Of a DNA stretch of 64,000 nt, positions 51,990-64,000 are shown in pieces. The notes under the pieces were generated by a model. That model was not told the origin of the DNA. It worked only from the letters and a program-made list of their open reading frames with translations, and did not search any database. The DNA is taken from positions 582,834 through 646,833 of the forward strand of contig PTFA01000370.1 in NCBI GenBank assembly GCA_003342895.1, in the 5' to 3' direction. Every line of letters starts with the position of its first letter. The first letter of the stretch is position 1. The position numbers and the translations under genes were made by a program. This DNA is from Casuarius casuarius (taxonomy: Eukaryota; Chordata; Aves; Casuariiformes; Casuariidae).

Positions 51990-52190
51990 TCATGCTGCTA
52001 AATTATTAGTGTAATGAAGAGTTTGGCCAAGGCTGACTAGCGCTCTCCCAAATGATTCCTGGGCATGGTTCAGAACTGAGCAGGGCCAGAGATCATTCCC
52101 AATATAGAGTGTGAAGCCAGATACCTGGTTTTGGAGGATGACAGAATTTAATTCTATGATCAGTCTGGGCCAGCTGGCCTCAGGGGAAGA
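51990..52190 (+). repeat. Recurring unclassified repeat family, copy 10
   Basis: GAGTTTGGCCAAGGCTGACT, CCTGGGCATGGTTCAGAACT, GAGCAGGGCCAGAGATCATT, ACCTGGTTTTGGAGGATGAC, AGAATTTAATTCTATG and GGCCAGCTGGCCTCAGGGGA cover nearly the whole family in order. Confidence 0.78.
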
Positions 52191-52489
52191 AGATTACCCA
52201 CATCCTTCATTTACTATGGTATGTATAGTCTGAGATTCCTGACCTTGGGCATCTTTCGGTTGTGTGGAACAGGATATCAGTACTATACTTCCTACAAAAC
52301 ACAGCCCAGAGCCATCAGTTCCTGGGCTGATGTGCTTTACCATGCTCCTGTAACCCTTTTATACAGCAGCATCGTCTTTGTTTCAAGGCAGCCTGTTGCC
52401 TAAGGCTCCCTCCTATGCTTTCTGCTGGCGATACTCAGAGCCACCTCTATAAACTGAATGGTGCCACGGCACCGGCACTATCGTGCAAT

Positions 52490-52550
52490 AGTCCACACTG
52501 TTAAATTGTCAGGACAGTCCCTGGCAGTTTTGGCCAAGGCCAACCAGAAT
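52490..52550 (+). repeat. Recurring unclassified repeat family, copy 11 (left end only)
   Basis: GTCCACACTGTTAAATTGTC and CTGGCAGTTTTGGCCAAGGC match the left end. The upstream bases CACTATCGTGCAATA align with the outward extension of copy 8. It lies only 300 bases after copy 10, in the same orientation. Confidence 0.65.
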
Positions 52551-54384
52551 GGGTGTACTCACCGTCTTGGAGTGGGAAGAGAAGTTACCACGTGGAGGCG
52601 AGTCTTGCCAGCTGGCCAAGGACAAAGGCTGGTCATTGACCTGTTTTATTTGATGGTATGGACAGACCCTTTGACTCCACAATTTCTCTGGATGCTTCTG
52701 CTGCAGCCCTCACCGAGACAGCTAAGCGCACTTGGTCATCCACATGAACCATCGTTTTCTGTAGCACTTAGGTTTTTGTTTTTGTTTTTTTAGCAGTAGG
52801 AGCCTCTCCTTTTCTTCCTCATGGAGGTAGCCTGATGTTGTCCCCAAAGATTATTTGACCACATTTCTGCAGCCAAGCACTTTGGCTCCTTAAAAATGTG
52901 CTTTGGCGCAGGGACAGCAGTGACTTTGCCCCGCACAGTTTGTGTGCTACTGCGACATACGTAGTAAATAAGCGTGAGGGTAATTATACCAACAGGAATT
53001 CTGGGAACGCTGCCAGAAGGAAGGGAACAGCCAGCCCTCTGTGCATTTAAAAAAAAAAAATCACCCCTTACCCCCCCAACCCCAAATTAGCTATATCTCT
53101 TGAAGCCACGATGGGACTTGGAGCTAAAAATACATGCATACACACAAATACACACATTTGTATATAAAAATAACTAGCATTCAGAAAATAAAGAGTCCAG
53201 AGTTAGGTTCCTGTATCCAAAATTAAGCTCTTAAATAAATAAATTAGACTGCTTTTCAAAAGCACAGAGCAGTGAATGGCTTTCACTGGCATAAGAGGAA
53301 GCGTCGTGTTGCTATAGATTGAAGATCAGGCCTGAATATGGATTTGAAAGTCTAATTATAGACTCCTGTTTGTTACCAGCTTGACCGAGAACAACAAATT
53401 TCAGGTGAAATGACATTGATTTTTTTTTTTTTTCCCTCAGAGATTGTCTGCACTTAACCAGTGTTAGTAAAAGTAGGAAAAAAACCCTCAAGCAAATAAA
53501 ATACCCCAAAGAAGGTGCAGATATACTGGAATAAAACTGCTTACACCAGTGCTGTACTTTCCCATTTGGAAATAAGTATTAACAGTGTTACAGCTGGGTG
53601 AAATTTTATATTGATTAATTAAACAGATTTTTAGCAGTTGTTAAAAGCCTGCCAGGTAGAAATACTGCTGTTTTCCCATTATTCTAGCATTTTCTCTGCT
53701 GAAAACTGACTGACTGACTGGTGTCAAGGAGAAATGGGTTTTTACTTCTGCCCTCCGCTTTTTTCTGATTTGGGTGTGAAGGATACTAAAGAGAGAGCAA
53801 CGTATTTTTGCACGGAGAAAAAAAAAAATCCTCGGTGTGTCATCTCCTGGCTGTGGGCCACGTGGCTCGCCAGCATGGGCCACATGGGAGACTCAGGTTC
53901 TGTCCCCGGTCTGGCGCTGCCGATGAGCAGAGCCTGGGCGCAACAGCCCAGAGTGTGCCTGCCTCCTGGATGACAGCAAAACCCTCCTGGCAGGCTCAAA
54001 AGGCTGAGTTTTCTCTCTTTTCCAGAGGCAAAATGCAAGGTGTGTTAGGCAAATGGTGCAGGTTAAAGTTGAGAATCAGATGGGACCAAGGGAAAGTTCA
54101 TTTCCTTCCAGCTGCACATGGTCCTTGGACCTGTTTTGTTCATTCGGATGGCTGTGATATTTTGCTTGTGATATTTCAGGCCAAAATTATGCCAAGGGAC
54201 TCCAGAGGTCACAGTCCTGCTTGGTAACTGGATAGGGACAGATATCTCCTGCCGGATCTTCCAGCATGGATCAGATTGGGCATGGTAGGATCTTACCATA
54301 TCCAGGAAATATATCCATCCTGGGTGTAGGAACATCAGGCTGTGGAGTGGCACTTCGCCCGTGGGGTTTGTGTTGTGGTAGTTC
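52551..54384. other. Intron sequence, nothing recognised
   Basis: Homopolymer runs lie near 53048 (A) and 53420 (T). A possible further copy of the recurring family near 54170-54300 is too weak to call. No gene was seen. Confidence 0.4.
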
Positions 54385-54520
54385 GAGGCCTGAGTCAGCA
54401 CTAAGAGATCGGGGTTCTGCTGTTCACCTGTTAGAGGACTTGGAGGAGAGCCCTTTTGGCTATCTGTGCCTCGGTTTCCCCATCTTCGGAATGGGGATAA
54501 TGTAGCTGACTTTCATCTGT
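54385..54520 (+). mobile_element. MIR/CORE-SINE-like remnant
   Basis: TCTGTGCCTCGGTTTCCCCA followed by TCTTCGGAATGGGGATAATG is the diagnostic MIR passage ('cctcagtttccccatctgtaaaatggggataat'). The preceding AGATCGGGGTTCTGCTGTTC fits the upstream body. Confidence 0.68.
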
Positions 54521-54884
54521 AAAAGACTCAACAGCCAAGAGACTTAGATGTTGGTATCGTTACTGCTGTTGTTCTGGCTGCTGATGGAGACAGGATCTGG
54601 GCATACATTAGTCCAATCCATTTTTATGTTCTTTTATGTGTGTTGCCTCCATGAACAGGTTGCATCTTTTCTTGCTGTGGCCAGTTAGAAATGGACTTGT
54701 TTAAACTGCATGGATGGTGCTGAATATCTAGAGCTCAAAACAAAATAAAAATAATAATAATAGTTGCAGGACATGTTGTCCCTCTGTTAGTTTCTCCCCC
54801 CTCAATCTTTTTAGGTGGCCCAATGTCACCAGTGGCACCTGGAGTGCTCAGAAAAGCAAAGATGGCCTTAAAAAACACCACCGA

Positions 54885-55270
54885 CTGGAGACAGCTGGGG
54901 GGACAGCAACACGGAAGAGCAGAGGTCTGGAAAACATGATCTATGAGAAGGGACTGAAAGAAATTGAGTTTTTTTAGTCTGGAGGAAAGGAAACTGAGGA
55001 GTTACATGATAACTATGTACAAGCAGGTAAAAGACTGCTGCAGCGAGAGAGGGAATAAATCCTTCTCCTTGTCCATGGCTGAAATGATGAGAAATGACCA
55101 GCTTAACCTTCAGCAAAGGAGTTTAGGCTTCACATGCTAGGAGGAATGGGAATGGGCTCCTGGAGAGGAGGGAGCCCATGCAAGACTTTTAGGACAGGCT
55201 GGGTGAATATCTCTCTGGAGAGAGTTTGGGAGGTGATGCTGTCTTTGCCCAAAACGGGCTTGGACAGCTC
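54885..55270 (+). mobile_element. Old, decayed CR1 LINE fragment
   Basis: CTGGAAAACATGATCTATGA, GGGACTGAAAGAAATTGAGT, TTTAGTCTGGAGGAAAGGAA, TACATGATAACTATGTACAA and GTTTAGGCTTCACATGCTAG follow the order of the CR1 3' region, plus strand. It is more diverged than the copies at 61.5 kb, so probably an older subfamily. Confidence 0.72.
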
Positions 55271-57304
<2,034 letters not shown>

Positions 57305-57379
57305 TAGAGAAGTGCTGGTATTATCAGGAGGAGTCAGGCATTCTGTATTACCCCTGCAAGTTGCCAGCATTCATTTTTG

Positions 57380-57450
57380 TGCTGCCTGACACTGAGCAAA
57401 CACAGTCCTCCTCTGCCTCAGTTTCCCTCCAAACGTATGTGGAATGATAA
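57380..57450 (+). repeat. Possible MIR-like SINE remnant
   Basis: CTGCCTCAGTTTCCCTCCAA and GTATGTGGAATGATAAAATT correspond to the 'cctcagtttcc...aaaatgggataat' core. Short and diverged. Confidence 0.45.
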
Positions 57451-60400
57451 AATTGGCCAGACTTGGATTTGTGTTGTGAGGTTCAATGCCTGTGCAATGC
57501 TCCGATGGTGTAAAGTGTAATGGAAGGGGCTTGGTTTTATAGATAAAGGCTGTAGGACCATTTTTAAAGAGTGCCCAGGAATTAAAGCTTGATCATTGAT
57601 ACCATGATTCTCAGCAAGTCCAAGAAAAGAGAAAGCGAAGACAGTGGAGGGGACTGCGTAGTGATAGAGATGTTCTAGTGCACTGCAAAGATAGATATGT
57701 AGATGAGCCAAGGCTTGGAAGTGACCATAGAGACCAGTTTGCCAGTTCTCATGTCCTTTGCTGCAGTGATGTTCTGGAGCACAGGCATTCAGGCCAGCTA
57801 CAGATCGCAGCTGATGGTGTATGTCCATGTCCCAGTCCTGGGGTGGGCAGCTGTACCAGACCTGTGTCCATTAACAAACTGGTGGCCTAAGGGTCACCAG
57901 CTTGAGGGGGAATCATCCTTTCCAAGGACCAGCAGTGGTATCAGCTGATGAAATGCTGGGTTGTTCAGCCCCTGCTCAATCCACACGCAGGGGATAACAC
58001 TCAGATAATGTTTCCCAAAGACTGCGATGTCTGGCATAACTGAGGAGTCTTCTGGCAGTGGGGTTGGAACCAGACAGCTCTTCAGGGTTACATTTGCTTG
58101 TTGGACCAAGGTCACCACTAAATATCCTCAGCCAGAGCATCAGTGAGCTTGGACTACTCTCTCCTTCCTCTCAGTCTCAGGGTTGTCCATCGTAGTTGTT
58201 TCCAGAGGCCTCCCTTCTCCTATTTATGCAGTCCTATTCTGAAACCTCTCATCACAAGATCTCCAAGCCTCCAAACTGCTAACACAATGATCACACAGAT
58301 TTTCTACAAGTCCTGCTAGAACTGCTCACATTTGCCATACCTTTTTTCTGCTGCTTCTAACAAGTATTATTAACCCTACCAAAAGTAAATAAATCATAAC
58401 CTAGGAGGCTTGCTGGAGCCTTATGCAGATTGTTGGACTCACCACACAAAGCGCTGGGTGAAGTTCGCTGGCCTCTGTTGTTCAGGAAGTCAGACAACAC
58501 GGCCTAATAATCCCTCTAGGATTTAAAATCCGTGACTATTTCAGTTTGCCACTTCCAGGCATGGCTACCTAATCCCCTGAACAAGCTGCATCATTTTCCC
58601 CCTTCCTTCAGCTATGCGGTTCCTCCGTTCCTCCACCAAACTGAACAACATGTTCTCTCTTCCAAGGCAGCACACGTCCCTGCCTGATGCACCTCCCTCT
58701 CTGAACCCTGGAGGGCTCTTTCCCTGACACGCTCCAGCAGCTGAGCTCTCCAGGTCCCCAATGCACCTTTTCCTCCGCCCTGCGTGCACCAAAGCTGCTG
58801 TAGCGCGTCTTCAGGCTGCCCAGTGAGTGGTGGGCCATGCTGAGTGGACGGCAAACGCTGCCGAGGGGTATGAGCAGCAGAGAACTTGCTCAGCGTTCCT
58901 GACTCAGGTGCAAGATTTTCCTAGAGCTCCTCCATGCCAATTCGGTGCATGTGTCTTCCCCCTCCCAGCCAGTACGTTACTATGTAAAAGGATATTAAAT
59001 GCTGAGAGGAACCGTTATGAAAGGGAGCATCAAAGATTTTGCCTTGAAGCAGGCAGAAACCAAAGGAAATGGAGATAGGTATTATTAGGAAGTTGCTGTG
59101 TTTAAAAATCAAATCAAGTCTGTACTGGTTCATCGTGTCTATATGATCATGGCTTGTTACACAGTACAGGAAGAGCCTAGTTCTACCTCTAGACAGAAAC
59201 AGTATCAGCTACATCACTGGGAGATGCAGACTGGCAAACTGGCCCGCAGCAGGGCTTATAAACTCAGGTATAGCTCATGCTATTATGTCCAGATGCTGGC
59301 TTTTTCCATATGGTTCACATAGTCCCTTGTGGACTTGGTCAGTCCTAGATTAAGATTAATTTACCATTTTCCATGGCATACATACCCCTAAGCGCCAGTT
59401 TTCCCTGTTCCTAAGACTGCAATCCCAAGCCTGCTGCAGGAAGCTAAGCCAGGCTCTTCTGCAAAAATATCTGCTAATGTCGCCATGTCCTATTTAAGAA
59501 GCTGTGGAAAGTGAGTAACTGGAATTTCTATCAGAAAGTTTTACTTTTTCCTCCTTGTTCCCATGCTAGGGTAGCTGTTCAGGTCAGAGGAGTGAATCCA
59601 CTGGAGATCTTTACTCAAACCCAGAGCATCCCTTTCAAAAAGACAGGGAGAAAACCTCCTTCCCCTCTCCTCCAAAGGCCAAGTTTCCTCCAAAATAGTG
59701 GAAGACCAGCCATTGTTGCTACCTACCACTTCCACGTGAAGTAGGAATTCCTTCCAGTGACTTTCAGTACCATTCAGTACATGCAAGTACAACAGGAAAA
59801 TGGGTCTTTACTCACCTAAGAACTAGTATCTCCCTTGTGATCTGACCATCACCAACAGCAGAAGTGCTCGAGTTGGAATTTCAGGTCAAGCCCCAGCCTC
59901 AGTAAAGTTTGGGATAGCTCCCCCCGAATTTTCATGAAGGTCAGGATTTGTTCCTTCATAACATCACTGATACAAGTCAGACTAGATCCCAGCTTAGCTG
60001 CCGTTGCCTGATGGCTCTTAAGAGCAGAAAATAGTACACACAGAAAAAGAAGTGAGAACTCAGTGTACTCAGTCAGGCAAGCAGATCTGACCTGGAAGAT
60101 GCACACTGAGGCTACACGCAGCCTGAGCTGCAATACTCTGTTCTGTGGCTACTGTGACAAATGGGTCTACGTGCGCTCTTGAATATGTAAGTGAAAGGAG
60201 CTGGTATTCGTATGCAGACCCTTTGCAAACAATTCATCTCTTTCTTACAACTACAGCTGTCTGAGAGACAGTCAGCCCAAAACAGAGTCAATGGAGAGGG
60301 AGGGAGGAAGGATGCCCCCAAAACATGGATTAGCCCATGTCCGAAGGTACCTAAGTAGGTGAGATGAGATGCCTGCCCCCCAGCAGTACCTTTTTCCAGA

Positions 60401-61465
60401 GAATCTAGAGGGAACCTAGACAATGCATTTAAACTAAACGCAACTATTTAGTTGTCTAGCGTTAGGCAAGAAGTGACAGGACACAGAAGAAGATGCAGCC
60501 CTGTCCCTTGCTAACTGTCCCCGAGATTTTGTAGGTGATGCAATAAAAGCGTGGCCATTTCTTCTGTATTTCTGGACGGTACTTGGCAGAGGACTTCCCT
60601 GATGTAACTAACTCAGATATAAATCACACTGTGTCTTTAGGAGAAAACATAATATTACCAAAAAAGGCCCAACCCAGATCTTCATTTCATAATTACTCCT
60701 AGAAGATAATCCACTTCAGTTCTTGGAGAATAAACTGTCCTTAACCCACTTCACCCTGCAGAGGTGCCTGTTCCTCTCCACTGAATGGAAAGGAGCATGT
60801 ATAACCAGCTTAAAGGAGACATCCAACTTCTGGACAGTTAATGAGGTGAGAGGGATTCTGCTTTTTTAGCATAAATCTCCTCTTAAATAGGTTTTCTTTT
60901 ACTTAATTTTTTGTGTGGCTACTTTAAGACTTAATAAGATTTAACAGAACCTCTGATGTCCTTCCACTCCTGTCATGAGTGCTTTATGCAATGCTTTTGC
61001 TGGGAATTTGTCTGCCTGGGGCTGCAGTATTCAGTACAGCATTTCTCCCCATGAAAAGAACTGTCTATCCACCGATGCTTTAGCCGTCTTTTCCAAAACC
61101 CTGCTGTTGATCTGAAAGAGATTTTCAGCATAAGTCTTCATTATGCAAAGTCCTGTTGAAATCTCTGGGATTTTGAGAGGTGTATGCACTCTCTGTAGCC
61201 TGCAATAAGCAGTCTGAAGCTGCTCATACATTTAAGAAAAAACATTAGCTTCAGCCTGTCTGGGGGTCACTCTTTGAAGCAGAGTGAAACAAGTTAGGCA
61301 CTAAAAGGAATTTTAGGCATCTCAGCTGTGGATATCTGTTGGCTGCAGAGTTATCATCGTGGTTATCATGAAGTTATCATGTGTTGGTTGCAGAGTTTGC
61401 ACATAGGGTAGCCAAATCTTGATGTCCCTCCCAAAGAACAATCCAGCAAAATCCCCCTCTCCCAG
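57451..61465. other. Intron sequence, nothing recognised
   Basis: Four kilobases with no gene, RNA or named repeat signature that I could see. Confidence 0.45.
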
Positions 61466-61771
61466 AGGGGTAGATCCCAGACTCTTTTCAGTGATGTCCA
61501 GCGATAGGACGAGAGGCAATGGACACAAACCAAAACACAAGAAGTTCCGTCTGAATGTACGGAAAAACTTCTTTACTGTGAGGGTGACTGAGCACTGGCA
61601 CAGGTTACCCAGAGAGATTGTGAAGTCTCCTTCCTTGGAGATACTCAAAAGCCATCTGGACACAATCCTGGGCAGTATGCTCCAGGTGACCCTGCTTGAG
61701 CAGGGGGGTTGGAGCAGATAATCTCCAGAGGTCCCTTCCAACCTCAAACATTCTGTGATTCTGTGATGCTG
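61466..61771 (+). mobile_element. CR1 LINE 3' end, first of a head-to-tail pair
   Basis: CACAAGAAGTTCCGTCTGAA, CTTCTTTACTGTGAGGGTGA, GAGCACTGGCACAGGTTACC, CCCTGCTTGAGCAGGGGGGT and GAGGTCCCTTCCAACCTCAA are followed by a tail of two ATTCTGTG-type octamers and a TGCTGTGA variant. This is the classic avian-type CR1 3' end, 5'-truncated. Confidence 0.93.
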
Positions 61772-62236
61772 TGACCTGCTGGAGCGAGTCCAGTGAAGGG
61801 CCGCACAGATGCTGAAGGGATTGGAGCATCTCTCATACGAGCAGAGGCTGAGAGAGCTGGGACTGTTTTGCCTGGAGATGAGAAGGCTCTGGAGGGATCT
61901 TATCAATGCGTATAAATAGATGATGGCAGGTGCAAAGAGGATGGGGCCAGACTCTTCTCAGTGGTACCCAGTGACAGGAAGAGAGGCCATGGGCACAAAC
62001 TGAAACACAGGAAGTTCTGTCTGAACATAAGAAAACACTTCCTTACTGTGAGAGTGGTTGAACATTGGAACAGATTGCCCAGAGAGGTGGTGGAGAATCT
62101 ATCCTGGGAAATATATTCAAATGCCATCTGGACACAGTCGCGGGCAACCTGGACCTGACCCTGCTTGAGCAGGGGGTTGGCCCAGGTGATCTCCAGAGGT
62201 CCTTGCCAACCCCAACTATTCTGTGATTCTGTGACT
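61772..62236 (+). mobile_element. CR1 LINE 3' end, second of a head-to-tail pair
   Basis: Starts directly after the tail of the preceding copy with CTGCTGGAGCGAGTCCAGTG, a CR1 position further 5' than the start of the first copy. It continues through GAGAGAGCTGGGACTGTTTT, CACAGGAAGTTCTGTCTGAA and CTGCTTGAGCAGGGGGTTGG, to end ATTCTGTGATTCTGTGAC. The antisense frame at 61322-61906 is an artefact of these two copies. Confidence 0.93.
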
Positions 62237-63057
62237 TAGTTCAGAAAATGTAAGTGGTCTTTGTGGGGAACTGGAGGGAAAGGCATTGGAGGACTAGCAT
62301 CAGGATTGGGTTAGCCATCGTCTTCACTGCCAAGAGAAGGCGTTCCCAGCTGAGCTGAGTGGGCTCAGGATAAGCCAACCTCAAGTTAAACACTCCTGCA
62401 CCTGAATGAGAGATTTTTTTGTGTGGGTGATAATGAGTTAAAGCTAATGCCAAGGTAAATTTCAGTTAATTTTCTCCTGATGACAGGCTGATAGTTAACC
62501 AATAATATACAGTGAATAACGGATATGCTATGAACTACCTACCAGCTGAAATGTCCTATTCATAGGACATATTCATATTCATATTCATAGGATACGAAAT
62601 ATATCCCAAGACACCAGGACTTGTTGAGAAATGGTCTGAGATCTGAAAACAATGCCATATCTGAAGGACAACAAATGACTGGATTAATTCTCAGTCACTC
62701 CTGTTTCCACTCAGACCCCAAAGATCAAAGTAACCTTAGCTGGGGTGGCCAAGTTAGAAAATGAGCCTTCAGCCTTTGGCTGCCCAAGGGTGTGATTTCC
62801 AAATGTGATCAACGGTGGCCTATACTTAATTTAGGACAGTAAAACGTCCATTGCTCCACTGAAGATGGAGAAGAGAGTAATTAGATTTGAAAACCACCTC
62901 GCAGGTAGCACTGCTAACCTTGAATGTGCAATAGAAGGTTGTGCAGGATCCTTCATGCTGGCCTGGGCCGAGCAAGTATGTCCATCGCAGAGCACAGCCA
63001 AAACACAGTTCTGGAGTGCCAGCGTGCAGGGACCGACACTGGTCATTCATCATCTCC
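62237..63057. other. Intron sequence, nothing recognised
   Basis: Contains a short ATTCAT-based repeat at 62557-62592. No gene or named repeat was recognised otherwise. Confidence 0.45.
62557..62592. repeat. Short ATTCAT tandem within a palindromic word
   Basis: CCTATTCATAGGACATATTC and ATATTCATATTCATAGGA combine a CCTATTCATAGG near-palindrome with three ATATTC units. Confidence 0.75.
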
Positions 63058-63245
63058 ACCATTGCACTGTTAGCATGGACCTGACATGCTTTTGGCTTGA
63101 ACCAACTGAGCCAAACAATCCCCAGGCACTGCATGGGAGTTAGCACAGACCAGGGACCATTCCCAGGAGGCAACTGGGATGTGGCCATCTTGTTTTAGAT
63201 GGCGAGAGATGGGGCAGAGTGTGCCAGTTAGCCACAGGGCTGGAG
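63058..63245 (+). repeat. Recurring unclassified repeat family, copy 12
   Basis: TGCACTGTTAGCATGGACCT, CATGCTTTTGGCTTGAACCA, CCAAACAATCCCCAGGCACT, GGAGTTAGCACAGACCAGGG, ACCATTCCCAGGAGGCAACT and GGGATGTGGCCATCTTGTTT are near consensus. The right inverted motif is decayed (GGCAGAGTGTGCC), but CACAGGGCTGGAGAA is kept. Confidence 0.8.
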
Positions 63246-64000
63246 AACAATTCCTGCAAATGTCTGTTTCATGGTAGAGATGCAGCCACAGAAGACTAAA
63301 GGTGGGAGATGCCATCTTGAAAGGAAAGACATGTTTAGGGGAAAGTGCTTGCTGTGGGGTGCTGCAGCCTGTTTTCCACAGGTGTTTTTCAATTTAGACT
63401 TAACTCAATATATACATTCCAGCAGTGCCCAAAAAATGAATCCAAAAACCAAAGTGCAAATCTCTGTGAACTCATTCTGCAAAATTGTCCCCATTTGTGC
63501 AGTCCTATAACCACTATAAATAATCCATGGTTCACCCTTTCTACAGGGGCATTAGATTCCAGATGTCTCGGTACCCAAAAACCAGCATGTCATCTACACT
63601 TTCTATTTTGTATGGGTGAGACATTGAAGCAGGCCTACGCAGAGTCCCTTTTCTCCAGAAGCAGAAATCCTTATTTCTTTTCTGACCAGTGTATTCTTCT
63701 GATACCAAGCAAGGTAATAGCAATGTATACTTAAAAATCTTTGCATGGAGTCATAGGTAGCAGGATCTGGGGTGGGAGGGAGGTCTGCCAGGGTCAGACT
63801 CTGGCATTTGGCTTGGGCTATGTGACTGCTCATAGGGAAAATAAGGCCCTAAAACTTTGTTGGTAGGTTTGGAGGCATATTCTCTCTCTCTCCCTCATGT
63901 CATTCCTTGGGGAATAAAAGAAACGGGGGATCCATCGCCCAGCTCTGGTCCCCAGTGACAGAAGGAGGGTGAGCAGAAAAGCAGTTGCTCATTGCAATGT
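63246..64000. other. Intron sequence to the window end, nothing recognised
   Basis: No exon, RNA gene or named repeat was seen. Confidence 0.45.

Noticed and set aside
54120..54300. A possible thirteenth copy of the recurring repeat family
   Set aside because: Only a GGCCAAAATTATGCCAAGG-type block fits. The other blocks are not found in order.
61322..61906. A 194-codon minus-strand open frame, the longest in the window
   Set aside because: Most of it is the antisense of the CR1 pair at 61466-62236, so it is not a gene.

Overview
The window reads as nuclear DNA of a vertebrate, most likely a bird or another archosaur. It has no bacterial-style gene packing, contains one short conserved coding exon with good vertebrate splice sites, and carries many decayed interspersed repeats. 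Among these are CR1 LINE fragments whose 3' ends show the octamer-type tail (ATTCTGTG units) typical of avian CR1. A crocodilian or turtle cannot be excluded by eye, because older CR1 types and MIR-like SINE remnants shared across sauropsids are also present.

The only protein-coding sequence I can support is one internal exon at 56860-57056 (+). Its 65 complete codons encode a block of an XK-related membrane protein that best fits XKR6. It has a pyrimidine-rich acceptor, a GTAAGT donor, and intron phases 2 (upstream) and 1 (downstream). No other XKR6 exon was found, so about 56.9 kb to the left is best read as part of one large upstream intron, and about 6.9 kb to the right as the start of the next intron.

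Layout. 1-1.0 kb: AT-rich sequence and a CR1 scrap. 1.68-1.93 kb: a CpG island-like block. 2-20 kb: mostly unique intron sequence with scattered repeat remnants and one unusual TAAT-rich duplicated motif near 16.7 kb. 20-27 kb: CR1 fragments on both strands and a 52-bp duplicated sequence. 28.26-28.44 kb: a second CpG-dense block, followed by an AT/TG microsatellite field at 29 kb. 31-38 kb and 50-53 kb: clusters of a recurring repeat family of roughly 200 bp. 38.7-39.0 kb: MIR-like SINE remnants. 48.9 and 54.9 kb: CR1. 56.9 kb: the exon. 61.5-62.2 kb: two CR1 copies head to tail. 63.1 kb: a last copy of the recurring repeat.

The most noteworthy non-genic signal is that recurring family: at least 12 decayed copies in both orientations, with an inverted-terminal-like motif (TGTCTACACTGTTAA and its complement), which I could not assign to a named family. 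I saw no evidence for an unusual gene system, CRISPR array, operon, intact retrovirus or functional RNA gene.
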